From Cercospora beticola (lineage: Eukaryota; Ascomycota; Dothideomycetes; Mycosphaerellales; Mycosphaerellaceae): DNA of 64,000 nt. The DNA lies in the NCBI RefSeq assembly GCF_033473495.1, contig NC_088938.1, forward strand, positions 2,046,001 to 2,110,000. Direction: 5' to 3'. Shown here piece by piece: positions 41,752-53,196 of this stretch. A program made the position numbers and the translations under genes. Numbering within the stretch: the first letter of the stretch is position 1; each line of letters begins with the position of its first letter. Below the pieces are notes generated by a model. It was not told the origin of the DNA, searched no databases, and saw only the letters and a program-made list of their open reading frames with translations.

Positions 41752-43447
41752 GGCCGGCAGAAGCGAGCGAGCGAGAGTCGAGGAGTCCCTAGTCTGCGCA
41801 GTGCTCTGGCCGTGCTTGATTGGCTCGTGTGGCGCAAACGAGCGGCAAACTCAGCTGCTGCTGGAATGTCACGCTGGCATCTACCTGGATCGGGGTCGGG
41901 GCCCGCCGACTTCTGGGCGCAGGCGGTATAGCAATGGGAAAACACGACAGAGAGAAATGGTGAGACTGGTGGTGCAGTGTGGTGTGAATGGGAGAAGCGC
42001 AGAGCAGGTTTGGTCGTCAGCAGTGGTGACGCCAGTTGCTGCGTTCGCTGGCCCACTCTCGACGGCTCTTGCTGGCTGTTCGACTCGAAACGCTCATCCT
42101 TTTGGGCCCGCCAAGCGGGTGTACGAGGGCGCGCTCGTGAAAACATTTGTGCTCGCTTTTCGTCGCGCTGCGCCTGCTGAAACCGCTGCAAAACACTCGT
42201 CGTTGCCCTCGCCGTCGCTCACGACGACCCATCTGCACACCCACCACACTTCCACGCCATCGCGATGCCACGAGAGGCGTGCGCCTTCTCCTGTGCCCGT
42301 CGTCCAAGCCTTCTCGAACGTTGAGCTCCCGCCCACCGCGCTCGCCGAAAGCGCCCAGATCGCCGTGTTCCAATTTCGCTATCATCTCCTCCCGGAGCTA
42401 GTGGCATTTGCCAAACCCCATTCGGCAGTTCATCTTTCCGTTGCAACGATTTCACCGTCGATAGTGCGCGCGCCCGTCAACACCGTCGTTGCCATGTGCG
42501 GACATGATGCGGTGCGCTGCCAGGATCCCGATGTCTGGATCTCATGGGATCCTGAACTCATACAACCTGCTCCTCCACTTCATCGCCGACGTTGCATGAA
42601 CGTCTTCACGAATTGCACCCAGCTGCCATCAACGCCTCTCCACCTGCCAAAGTATCGCGGAAGCTCGACTGGTCTGCAGCCCGCTTACAGCTGTAGCGTT
42701 GCCTGCCCACCAATCACGACATGAAACAAATACGAACGGCAAGCTGACGACCATGAGGCTCCGCTCCTATTCCTATCCGGCCGAGGCCTGGTTGACTCGG
42801 TGCACGACGGGATCCCGATGCAACATGCGACTTCGATACGATGCAGGCTATCGGGTGCAAACACCTTCCACGTGTCAATGTTCCTAAATCGAGTCGCCAT
42901 TGTTCATGATGGAGTGCTTCAAAGTTTGAACAACGCTGCTTCCAAGCATCTTGGTCTCGGTCCCTTTTGACGGGAGCGATGTGGCTGATGTTCACCAACA
43001 CCGCTGAAAGGAAACTTGAAGAAGCCCAAGACGAACAGCTCACCAGTGGCAAGAGCCAGCAATTGCCGTGGTCACGTATGAGCAACACTGTCATTGCGAA
43101 TTGTGACCTCGCTGTTACACCTGCCGCGTTGCTCCAAGATTAAACCCCACCTCGACCGAGATGCACAGTAGATCTGTCAGTGTTAGACTTCATGCTGAAC
43201 ATGCGTGTGCGTACACCAGCATGGTTCGTAGGGAGGTGCTATGTTGCGCCTGCAGCCCGTTCGCTCAGTCATGAAGCAGCTTGTTTGTCATGGAACACAT
43301 GCGCTACGAGCCCCTGGCATACGCAGCGCAGCCCATTGAAAGTCTAGCCCCTAAGCAGGCAGCACAAGAAGCTGACAGTATCGGTGATGTTGACGAGAAA
43401 GAGGGCATAGGATTCGTACTTCAAGAAACTGCCCAGTAGCTGATGCT
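41752..43447. other. intergenic upstream of Mid2-like gene
   Basis: About 1.7 kb, GC-rich. A 328-codon plus frame at 41738-42724 overlaps the Mid2-like start region on the opposite strand and shows no domain; it is judged a chance frame. The interval likely includes a long promoter and leader for the Mid2-like gene and the 3' region of the deacetylase gene. Confidence 0.4.
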
Positions 43448-44422
43448 TCAGGTAAAAGGGCTACTAGCGTCGACTACGCAAGAACAACTTCTCTTCTGAC
43501 CTGCACGCCACTCCTCCGCAATCTGCCTATAAGTCAAGAACTCGACCTCATCACCAAAGCTCTGCAACCACTTCAAGAACCTCTCAACCATGCCAATCAC
43601 ATGCGCCATCCCACTCGTATCCGGATGAATAATAATGCTAAAAATCACCGTATCATCCCTCCCATCCGCAATCTCACTCCTCAACCATTCAAACCTATCC
43701 TTCCACATATTCTCCACCACTCTCACATCCACATATCCCGCCGAATTCTGCACATTCGGAAAGAATTGCAACGGAGTCATATCCTCCGCATACCAGTTCG
43801 CAGGAATCTCTACCAATTCACTTTTCGGCAAAGCCGTGAAATCCGGGCTCGGAACCATCCAGTCCACGGCATTCGCATCCGCGCGGAAGTCTATCGTCGG
43901 CAGCAGAGCGGGATCTCGAGGTAAGAAGTATGGAGTGCTATCAAAGTGCGACAGCGAAGAATCCCACAGAAAATCGTATTTCTGCAAAAGTGCAATCGTT
44001 CGTTCGGATAATTGATATAGTGGTGCACGATACCCGACCGGTTTCTTGCCAGTCAGTCCTTCGATCAATGAAACACATTTCTTCAACACGTCTTCTTCTT
44101 GCTCGGCGGTCAGTTGCGATGCGGATTCATGTGCGTAGCCATGGATGGCGATTTCGGCTCCGCTAGCTACGATCGCTTGTGTCTGCTGAGGAAAGGTCTC
44201 GATGGAGTGGCCTGGGATGCACCAGGTGACTTTGTCGGATAGACCGAGTTTGGAGAGGAGTTTGAGGAGACGTGGGACGCCTGTCGTAGCACTGAAGTAG
44301 CCTGATGAGTAGTCTGATGTGGTGTTCTTGGGATTCTGGCCTGTCCCGAGCCAGCCGGATACGGCGTCGAAGTCGATCGACCAGGCGATTTTGATCTTGG
44401 GTTTGACAGAAGAGGAGGACAT
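43448..44422 (-). CDS. polysaccharide deacetylase family (NodB fold) enzyme, PgdA-like
   Basis: An intronless 324-residue protein with no signal peptide. NodB motifs: IAWSIDFDA (Asp17, Asp19), IHGYAHES with metal-binding H94 and H98, GYRAPLYQLS (R132) and FLWDSSLS, and a late FSIIIHPDTSG carrying the final histidine. The single-domain, cytosolic-looking form resembles Helicobacter PgdA-type and related amidases rather than secreted chitin deacetylases. It probably removes acetyl or formyl groups from an N-acetylated or cyclic substrate using Zn or Fe. The substrate is not known from sequence. The next gene upstream is a same-strand SDR. Confidence 0.87.
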   Translation of the reverse strand: MSSSSVKPKIKIAWSIDFDAVSGWLGTGQNPKNTTSDYSSGYFSATTGVPRLLKLLSKLGLSDKVTWCIPGHSIETFPQQTQAIVASGAEIAIHGYAHESASQLTAEQEEDVLKKCVSLIEGLTGKKPVGYRAPLYQLSERTIALLQKYDFLWDSSLSHFDSTPYFLPRDPALLPTIDFRADANAVDWMVPSPDFTALPKSELVEIPANWYAEDMTPLQFFPNVQNSAGYVDVRVVENMWKDRFEWLRSEIADGRDDTVIFSIIIHPDTSGMAHVIGMVERFLKWLQSFGDEVEFLTYRQIAEEWRAGQKRSCSCVVDASSPFT

Positions 44423-44731
44423 TTTGGATACTAGTAGTGCTGAGTCTTAGGATGTCAGGATTCGAAGGATCGAATGTGGAGTGAAGCTCGGACAGAGGTG
44501 TAGCTGTATAGCTTTCCTGTCTCACTACGTAATGGTGCCTGGCCCAGAGCTTTTCTCTGCGAGACTGCACTAATGCTGCCAGGCACGGGAAAAGACAGGG
44601 CACTCTACTCGCCTATGTTCGCCGCTGCCCGATTGGGCATACGAGCAGACCAGCATTGTGACCAGTAGTCTTGACTTACTATCACAACGGTACACTTGCC
44701 AGACCGTACATACTTTGTGATAACTGTTGAA
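44423..44731. other. intergenic between two minus-strand genes
   Basis: About 310 bases: promoter of the deacetylase and 3' end of the SDR gene; nothing further seen. Confidence 0.4.
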
Positions 44732-45651
44732 CTACGGTATAGCAGCATCAGCTTTATTCCCCCAAACTTTACTCCCTTTCACATCCTCCTCTCTCCACAC
44801 CACCCTCCCTTCCATTCCTCCATCCACACTCAGACATTGCCCACTCATATGCCCACTCGCACGATGACTTGCCAAAAATGCCACCGTCCTCGCAACATCC
44901 TCTGCTTGTGCGATCTTCCTCAAAGCAACCGTCCCTTGCGCCTCGAAATACAATTCTCTCGGGTCATCGAGTCGATCTCCAATCAGCTCCGTATTCACCC
45001 AACCCGGTGCCACAGCATTTATTCTCGCCTTGGAATTAATCCTCACAATTTCATTCTTGACTGTAGGAACAAGCCCGTATTGCAATCCAGCTTTACCTGA
45101 AGCGTATTCAGCGTGACCTGCTTGGCCGAATTTTCCACATTCGGAACCTGTGACGACGATGGATAGATTGTGCAATTCTTCCCCGCCGGCAGCTTTTTGG
45201 CTTTCGATCGCGGCGAGGATGAAGTGTTTTATTGTGAGGAATGTTCCGCGAATATTGACGCGGTAGACATTTTCCCATGTTTCGAGCGGCATTTCCCAGA
45301 TGTTGGGGTGAGATTGCTCGTTGGTGATTCCGGCATTGGCGCAGAGGATGTTGATGGGGCCGAAGTGGGATGTGGCTTGTTGGATTGCTTGAGAGATGGA
45401 GGTTTCGTCGGAGATGTCGCCTTGGGTGTAGAAGATGTTGGGGCTTGAGAGGGCATTGGGTCCTGGTGGGCGTAGATCGTGGGCTGTCACTTTGCAGCCA
45501 TTTGCTGGGGATTGTCAGCAAGGAGTCCGTTTGTGAGTTTGGAAGTATGTGCTATGCTCTCACCGAGAAGCTCTTTGACGATGGCGCTGCCAATGCCACC
45601 GCAGGCGCCGGTGACGAAGGCGTGGAGGCCTTCGATTGCTAGGAACGACAT
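44732..45651 (-). CDS. short-chain dehydrogenase/reductase, classical type
   Basis: Exons 45651-45564 and 45504-44732, 286 residues. The intron runs GTGAGA...CCCCAG (59 nt) and splits the Ala codon after KELL. The product begins MSFLAIEGLHAFVTGACGGIG (TGxxxGIG, here TGACGGIG) and continues ANGCKVTAHDLRP, GDISDE, ILCANAGITNE, IVVTGSECG and EYASGKAGL (YxxxK), then INAVAPGWVNTEL and SGQCLSVDGGM. Asp in the AHDLRP motif after beta-2 favours NAD(H) over NADP(H). Catalyses oxidation/reduction of an alcohol or ketone; the substrate is unknown. Same strand as, and upstream of, the NodB-fold deacetylase gene. Confidence 0.88.
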
Positions 45652-48136
45652 GCTGGGCGGAACACAGTAGAATGGGTATCTTGTCTGTGTGAACACCTGT
45701 CGCAAGTCCACTATTTATCCTGCGAATTTCTAATCGTATGAAGCTGCTGCATCGAGCTGTCCAAAGTGCGAACCTGCAGCAGTTGCTTACGTAAATGGCT
45801 TGCTGATCAGCTCTTCAAGACATGGACGTATTGTGTGAGAAGTTACATGTATACAAATCCTTAGAAACGCCCGTCGTCATGCGGTATGTACTGACTGAGT
45901 GCATTGCTGTGGCTCTTTCATCTGGCAGTCGCGCTTCTGGGGTAGCAGGCCCTCTTACCCCGTCGAGGCGGTTCCTGCTGCACTTTACCACTACCACAAA
46001 TGCCCAGAACAACCCGCAACGGTCTTGTGCACGTGTTGACCACGCAACTGTCTGCATGGAAGCTGTGAATCATGCTCGTGGGCATTCTCTTCAACAGACA
46101 TCGCAATTGGGCCCAAACAAAGCCGAACGAACTGGGCCTGCGGAGATCTAGCCAGCTTGAGCTTGGAATTAACGATACCTACTGCGCAGCACGCCTAATT
46201 GGGGGAGAATGACGCCCGTCCTCTTCGTCCAAGCGGGCATCCTATGTGGTATGACGCCAGTGAGAACGGTCGAGGCCAGCGGTCATCATCGCACAGAGGA
46301 GTGCCACTGGTCTTCGTCATCCCAGCTTTTGGTCCTCGAACGGCCCAGGTCCATCTTCTGAGCTCTGGTCCAACAGCTGGCTGTGGTCTGATGCATCTCC
46401 ACGAGAGTCTCCCGGCCAGCGACTTGCAGCCGAGTTCCTCAGATGCGGCTGAGAAGTGCGCGAAGGCCAATTGGAGAGGTCAAATGCCGTCATCAGCCAG
46501 CGAGCGGACTCGTCCAGCATGTTGAGGCCAAGGATGCTTCCTCTCACTTTTTGGCCCCCGGAAACTCATTCGATTTGCCGTGGTTCGACGTGGAGTGCGA
46601 CTCCCAACACGATGCAGCCTCCTGCTTATGTGACTCCTTCCACCGATCACAGCAGCTCCCAACCCAGCTGCCAATTCCCACGTGTTTCTCCACGAGACTG
46701 GCTGGCCACGGGAAGGACTGTCATCCTGACCACCACGCCTCCACAATGCCATCGGACGGAAGTCATTGGTGTGTTGGTACCCGGAACCATTGTTTGAGAG
46801 CTGTGCCCCGCCAGCGAGCTATCGCATAGCGCAAGTCAGCTTTAGCATGTGATGCCTCTTTATGCTCGCAAGGAGAGTCCAGCACCAGGTGAAGTCCAAG
46901 AAGTCAAACACGACAGGTCACGGCACGATCTCGCGAGAAGACGATCCTCAGGCATGTTGGCAAGCATCATGTCCGATCGACTCAGCCTCGTTCGCGGGAC
47001 CAGAGTGCCCGGTTGCACAGCGGAACTCCACATGACAATTTCGGGTTTGGCACACCGACGCAGGTCCAGGACCGCGTAGCATCGGTGATGGATCCTGGTC
47101 ACACGCAGAAACGCACGCAGCACACGCGGTGACCAGACAGCCTACCTCGCCAGCGCCTATAGATATCTAAGGTCCAGTCGAAGTGTGCGCCATCTGTCGC
47201 GGATCTCCAACACACCGGGAGCCACGCAAGCTGCGCGCAAGAACGCCTCTTCACGCAGAAAGTGTCTCACCTCTGTGGCTACAGGACCTCGTGAAATACG
47301 GTCGATCCCGACGTCTAAGTTTTGTACCTTGCATGTGCCATGTGTGATTGGACGAGGCGGCAGGCCTCCCCGTTCTGCCGAATAGCCACAGAGCTGACTA
47401 CCATGCCCTTTCGAGCGTCGTGAAACTCAGGAACAGGAATGCCCTCGTGCAGATGTGTGCAGGAGCACACGAGCTTGTTCCGCGCCACCGCGCAAAATAG
47501 AGCACTCCAAGCAGGTGGAAAGAGAGCGCACAGAGAAGACTGATAGAGTTCTAGAATACGGAGAAAATGCTGCAGAGTCTTGGAGCTTCGCCAACAGCGC
47601 GGTTGAGCTCTCAACCAGCGAACACATCATCCGTCCGAATGGGTCGCTTGCGCAGAAAACATTTCTAGCTCGGACGTGCTGCATAAGGCGGAGCGGGAGT
47701 GGGCGATGCGATTGGCGTTTGATTAGGAGGAGGCTAATGCACTGGGGATGCCAGTCTCAGCTGTTGTCCCCTTCGGCTGATGGACACGAAGGTCCGGCCC
47801 TTGACTGGCACTTGCGTCGACCAGTGGGCGGAGTGATGCGCTGTGCAAGCATGCTCACGACGGCTGCTGCCCACTACCCGTACAAGTAGACGAGACTTCC
47901 GCATTCCTGAAAGTCTCTCTTCTCTTGTCACGCTTCACGGGTCTGAAGGTCGCGCATTCGCCCACACTCTCTTTACCACCATCACAGTCGTTCCCTAGAG
48001 ATCTTTGATAGATCTGCACACTCATTGTGTCGGAAGATTTCTCACCAGCGAATCAGCGAACATACGCAGTCGGAAATCGCAAGTCGATCCCCAAACATTA
48101 CCGCATCCGGAAAAGTCTTGGACTCTCAGCATCACC
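45652..48136. other. long intergenic region without supported gene
   Basis: About 2.5 kb. Several frames of 80-144 codons on both strands (for example 46443-46829 and 47455-47889, both plus) have random-like Arg/Ser/His/Cys-rich composition and no domains, signal peptides or convincing introns. The last 200 bases are the leader of the expansin-like gene. Confidence 0.4.
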
Positions 48137-49018
48137 ATGTACACCAACAGCTTGCTCGCCGTGACTGGCGCATTGCTCTCTCTTGCGGCCGCGGTGCCTC
48201 ATGCGGATCCTCACCGCCACCATCACAAGAAGGACTACGTCTACGTGGAGCATACCGAAGTCGTCTACGAGACCGTTCCAGTCACCAAGACCGTTTGGGT
48301 TGAGCCCGGTCACTCTGTTCCAACTCCTTCCAACCCTCCAGCCGATAAGCCTGCATCTTACCCCAAGCCATCATCTCCAGAGGCACCAAAGAACAAGGCT
48401 CCTGCGCCTCCAGCGTACTCTGCTCCTCCACCGCCTGCGTACTCCGAGCCAGCGCCTCCTGCGTATTCTGAGCCCGCACCTCCTGCACCCAAGCCTGAGA
48501 GCAGCCCACCTCAATATGTCCCACCTCCACCACCGGCCCCGACATCAACCTCCACATATGTTGCGCCACCAGCTCCCACCTACGCTCCGCCACCAGTTCA
48601 GGAAGCTCCTGCTCCAGCCCCTGCTCCAGCACCTTCGCAAGAGTCATCTGGAAGCACCAGCGGTAAGAGCTCCGGCCTGAGTGGCATGGCTTCTCCTGGC
48701 AAGTCATACACTGGCGAGCTCACCTGGTACGATGTCGGTCTTGGTTCATGCGGATTCACAAACACCAAAGATGAGCACGTCGTTGCAATTTCCCACGAGA
48801 TCTTCGACGCATACAGCAATGGCAACCCCAACAAGAACCCATTGTGCGGCTGTACCGTAACCATCACCGGAAAGGACGGCTCGAAGCACCAGGCCAAGGT
48901 TGTGGATCGCTGCGTGGGTTGCGTGGCAGCCGACTTGGATTTGTCGCAAGACTTCTTCAACCTGGTCACCAACAACGGCGATGGCCGTGTTGGCGGTATG
49001 GAATGGTGCTTCGACTAA
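48137..49018 (+). CDS. secreted expansin/RlpA-like DPBB protein with Pro-rich linker
   Basis: An intronless 293-residue protein from the ATG at 48137 (ACCATGTAC context). The signal peptide is MYTNSLLAVTGALLSLAAAV. A His-rich patch (HADPHRHHHKKD) is followed by a long Pro/Ala linker with PPAYSEPAPPAYSEPAPPAP-type repeats and APAPAPAPS. The C-terminal double-psi beta-barrel (about 195-293) shows GELTWYDVGLGSCGFTN, VVAISHEIFD, CGCTVTITG, AKVVDRCVGC and DLDLSQDFFNLV. These are hallmarks of barwin/expansin-related fungal proteins (loosenin and RlpA-like), which weaken plant or fungal cell walls without known hydrolysis. The His/Pro linker probably spans the wall. The role is inferred from family. 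Confidence 0.92.
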   Translation: MYTNSLLAVTGALLSLAAAVPHADPHRHHHKKDYVYVEHTEVVYETVPVTKTVWVEPGHSVPTPSNPPADKPASYPKPSSPEAPKNKAPAPPAYSAPPPPAYSEPAPPAYSEPAPPAPKPESSPPQYVPPPPPAPTSTSTYVAPPAPTYAPPPVQEAPAPAPAPAPSQESSGSTSGKSSGLSGMASPGKSYTGELTWYDVGLGSCGFTNTKDEHVVAISHEIFDAYSNGNPNKNPLCGCTVTITGKDGSKHQAKVVDRCVGCVAADLDLSQDFFNLVTNNGDGRVGGMEWCFD

Positions 49019-50582
49019 AATTGGAGAAATGCATCAAATCTCATTCTTCCACTTCACGACAAAACATCAATTCGCGGCATTTTCACCCTCGTCTACTTTG
49101 GTGTTTATCATTTTGGGAGAATTGGTCACCGGAGTTCATCTCTGGCATGGGAACAGACAAACCCAAAAACGGCATGGGAACATACGAGCACTTTCTCAAG
49201 GAGTGACTTTTTGACGACGAGATGTTATGACAGGATACCAACACACTTTTGGACAGACACCACAGCTTCATATCCCAGGGGGAAGAGCATGGAGAGTGAG
49301 AAGGCAGGACTTCCGCGTGTATGGTCTTATCGGCCATGCGAGACGGTTGCTGTTGGCGACGATATAGAAAAACTCTTGTTCGTGTCTATAGACTTTTCTT
49401 CTGCAAAAACAAGTTGTTGCACACAAAATCACCAAATCACAAATGATACAAACAGTAAAATGTCATCACCATGTGGCAGGCTATGCTGGTCGAACGAAAC
49501 TCTTCTCTCCTGTCTTCCCTGTTCCCGCGACGGCAGTGACAATGCCGGGTCGTATCCCTCCCTTGCTTCATTGCCTGCAGCGACGAGATTACTTGTATAC
49601 TTCTTCACCTCCGTTTGTTCACCGATTGTTTCAACTGCATCTATCGTCACAGAACCATCACGTCGCCGCTTGTTCGCATCGATGTCGGCACAAAAGCCTA
49701 GAACTGCGACGCGAACTACTGCCTCCACTTTCCCCTTGCCGCACGGCAGGAACGTATCGATGACTGGCTGGATAACTCCTGGCCAGTGCGGGACGTACGA
49801 AAGTACGCTCCGCAACTATCATCGCGGAATCGTCACCACGAGAATGCTCAAATTCCGAAGATGCCAACCCGATATGCAAAGACGGCAGCACTGACTCGTC
49901 CGCCGCTGCAGCCTTGTTTAAACATAGCAACAACTCCTTTTTTACCTTTTGCAGATCACAACATCCGCGTCGTGTGCGTATGTATGCACACGTTCCTCCA
50001 AGACTCCCAAGACTCAAGCGCGTGGCATAAAATACTTCGTTGATCTCAACCTCATCATCCTGGATTCCTGATCTTCCACGGCTTTTGTTGTTGTGGGACG
50101 TTTCACCTCGAAGGACATGGTCTTGAGAGAAGTCAAAGATGCATGGATCTGTGACCAAGCAGAGTGGTGCTTCGAGACCGCGAGCGGTATATGTGTACGT
50201 TATGCTGATTCGCAACTCGATGGTGCGTTCACAAGCATAGCAAAGGAAGCTAAGTCGTACTGTTCGAGCATGGAACCATGGATCTTTGTGCAATACGCTG
50301 ATGCATTGTGCTGAAAGTTGCGTGCAGCAATGCCTGTGTGATTCTGTTACTCCAGTGCTGACCTCAGATTGACGACGCTCGAGCAGACCAGGAGAGCGCA
50401 TAGGCAAAAGGCACGGGTGCCGCATAGCTTTTCAAAGAAGTACGTAGATTTGATAGGTATTACTGGTATCTTGAGTTTCTGTCTAATGATTGCTGTCGCC
50501 ATGCTTTCTTTCTTCTGCCGTCTTATATTTACAAAGGAAGGCCGTCAAGGTGTATCTGCTGTATTTCATCTCTTTCCACGCA
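49019..50582. other. intergenic, no supported gene
   Basis: About 1.56 kb between the expansin-like and surface-protein genes, which converge. Overlapping frames on opposite strands at 49211-49894 (+) and 49658-50425 (-) have no domains and mutually exclusive composition, so neither is called. Confidence 0.4.
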
Positions 50583-52440
50583 CTACAGCGCATAAATTGC
50601 TGCGAGCAACAGTCCCATGGCACCAACACTCCACATGACTGCGTGCTTCTGTCCAGCAGAAGCCTCAGTGCTTGTGGTCGCGGGTGCACTTGTCGTCGAG
50701 GACGCAATCGTCGATTCAGGTGTTTCCGTGGCACTTGACTCCGTTGTGCTACTGCGCATTGTCACGACTGGGGTGGTGCGTGTGGACGAACTCGATTCTT
50801 CTAGCGTAGTTTGTCCGCTGCCGTAGGTGCTCGTTCGTAATGTGTCCGTTGCACTGCCTGAAATGAATTGCACTCCGTCTGTCCCAAGCGAGAAAACATA
50901 GTCGCCAAGCGATGCAGCTGGGCCGCCGGGTGACAATGTCGCGCCTATGATGGCGAGAGCATCTGTATCCGTAGATGGGATAGCAGCTGTCAATGTATAG
51001 CTCTCGCCAGTGAGGACGATAACGGTGCCGATCGTGGCCAAGTATGGCAAGACACCGCCATTAATAGGCGTGGCAGTTGGTGCATCGGATGTGATGGAGT
51101 TCATGGTGTCTGGGGTCTTCGGATCGTTGTACGAAGGTGGAATGGCCGGGGTATTTGTTTCAGAGTCTGTAGGCCGTGCAGACCAGCTGACGTATGTGGA
51201 GGACAAAGAGAACAAAGCGGATGTTGAGTCAGGTGCGACGCTTTGGAATGTACCCAGCGCTTCTGTTAATATTGAGAGTGCTGGAGCATTTGGGATATGC
51301 GGATCCACGCCCGTTGTATAGGAGGACATTGTCCTACCCGAGCTTTCATGCTTTGGCGCGGGCGCGTGCGTAGGCGCGTGGTCGGCTGGCTCGGCTTGCG
51401 ACGGAGGCCCGTAGCTAAAAGTTAAAAGAGGCGCTCGTGTCGATGTCGTAGCTTTGCGTGACGCTTCGCTATTCGCTGTGGACGGAGCGCCACTCGTATT
51501 TTCGAGAGATGTATGCGTTGCGTCTGGGCCTTTTTCTGGTTCAGCGTGCGGTTCGTTCGTATTTGAGCTGTCGTCGACGCCAGCTTCTGCTGTGACGCGT
51601 CTTGCATCAGCTGGCCGAGAGCCAGTTTCAGAATCAAGACAAAGGACATCGTGGAAGGCTCAAACTTGGTTGACTCTAGAGAAGAAGCGCTTACGACATG
51701 GCTATCTTGCGTTTCGTCTGCACCAACGCCTGATGTGACTGGTCCAGAGCCGTCAATGTCACTGGACGATGCTGTCTTTTCAGGCAAATGCGAGTCTGGA
51801 GTTGAGGCGGCAGCCGCTGGCGTCGTGGTCATCGCCGCGGGTAACGTTGGCTTTGCAGCTTCTGCATGGTCTTGAAACGCAATAGATGGACCAAATCTGT
51901 AGTTTGCAAGGTTCGTAGAGTCGAGCTTACAGGTTGCTTGTTCGGGCGCAGGATCTGTGAGTATAGTCGGTATTGCCAGTAGCGGATTGACGTCGCTACA
52001 GATGGCGGAAAATTCCGGTCAGCATCATCTCCTCATTGCCTATGTTAAAGAATTTGCACCTCGCTCGGCATGCATATGCACTTGCTGGCGCAGTCCAACT
52101 GCCGATTGATCCCTGTGCCAGGACATTGTGTCGAGATCTAGTCGGAATTGAGAGTAGGACCAAAGTCGCTGTGAATAGGTCCAATGGTATACTTGAAAGC
52201 GTCGTGATATGCAGAGATCGGTTTAATGGACATGCACGCTCTGCCAGTCTTGAAAGTCCTACTGGGAGTAGTGACAACTGACGGGAGACGTGGGACGAAC
52301 TTCGGAGGGAGTGTGAAATCCTCCACGAAACACAGGTTGTCGTTATTGCTCTGCACGGTGAAGTAGATGAGTTCCGCGTCGCCTTCGATACCGAAGAGAG
52401 TTGTGCTGGCGGAATGCTTCGTTGCTGCGAGACTTAGTTC
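50583..52440 (-). CDS. Ser/Thr-rich GPI-type cell-surface protein, multi-exon (5' exons unresolved)
   Basis: The last exon is secure: the minus frame ending at 50583 is open from 51659, well past the first ATG at 51329, and reads as Ser/Thr/Pro-rich sequence. It contains VLPYLATIGTVIVLTGESY, GATLSPGGPAASLGDYVFSL, a Thr/Ser tract and a hydrophobic C-terminus (VMWSVGAMGLLLAAIYAL) fitting a GPI-anchor signal. A second open block at 51422-52018 (other frame) reads VNPLLAIPTILTDPAPEQAT, NYRFGPSIAF and ASTPDSHLPEKTASSSD. A third at 52138-52440 reads LFGIEGDAELIYFTV and DNLCFVEDFTLPPKF. The order and composition suggest one gene with at least three exons, whose splice sites and signal peptide I could not fix. 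It may extend to about 52860. A wall or plasma-membrane location is inferred. Confidence 0.55.
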
Positions 52441-53196
52441 TGCAATGACAAGTGAACAAACTGGCCATGATTTTCAAGCCTACCAGCTGCGCATAGGCAA
52501 TAGAACACCAAGGCGATTAACGGCTGTGTTAGTAACGAACGAGAATGTTGCAGGTTTGGGCGAGTGAAGGATACAGAAGGCCACTCATTCGAGGCCTCCT
52601 GCTTGCGGAGCCATGATGAAGCAAAATTGTACTGACAGACCTTGAATTGGCTCCAGAACCTACATATTCGCGTACGCTTGAAGGCGGCAGCAGAATGCTG
52701 CGCGATATCTCGCAGGCAACGCATGGTGAGACATGCAACGAAGATGTCAATTGGACACATTTTCTGTGACAGTGGATTCGTGCTTGAGAGCGATCTTGAA
52801 TCAAGTCTGCGAGCGATCTCTTCAGAGCTGCTGCACCGTAGAGATGCAGCTCGATCTTCAAACAGGCCTACAGGATGACTGTGGAGGCGCAGATTTGCTT
52901 CAAGCAGGACCGGGATATCGTGTTTGCGCGCTTCGTGTGGCGCACTGCGTGTAGTATACGGTCATTTCAGGCGAACACAGATACGGCGAGCATTCCCCGG
53001 CTTTGAAAGCGAGACTTGATGATACTCATGTCGGAGATGGAGTGGTCAGCGGAAAGACGATGTGGGAGAAGGAGCGTTTCGCGCTAGGCCCAAAGCGCGT
53101 GCAGCCCGCATCACTCCCGAAGTTCGTAGCAGTGAAGGTCGACTCGGCCATGGGAAGTCGTCCACTGTAGCCATTGCCGTTCCAGCTCCATTCACA
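52441..53196. other. upstream region shared by surface-protein and uL24m genes
   Basis: Possibly contains 5' exons of the minus-strand surface protein. One frame segment near 52500-52560 reads PATFSFVTNTAVNRLGVLLP and is followed by a plausible 49-62 nt intron. The plus frame from 53062 is open into the uL24m gene but lacks the transit-like start. Confidence 0.3.

Noticed and set aside
41738..42724. 328-codon plus frame
   Set aside because: Starts antisense to the first exon of the Mid2-like gene; GC-rich chance frame with no domain.
25848..45651. Possible secondary-metabolite cluster suggested by SDRs, an esterase and a deacetylase
   Set aside because: No polyketide synthase, NRPS, terpene cyclase or P450 is present, and the SDRs are far apart among housekeeping genes.
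49211..50425. Overlapping plus (49211-49894) and minus (49658-50425) frames
   Set aside because: Neither shows motifs or codon patterns of a real gene; mutually overlapping.
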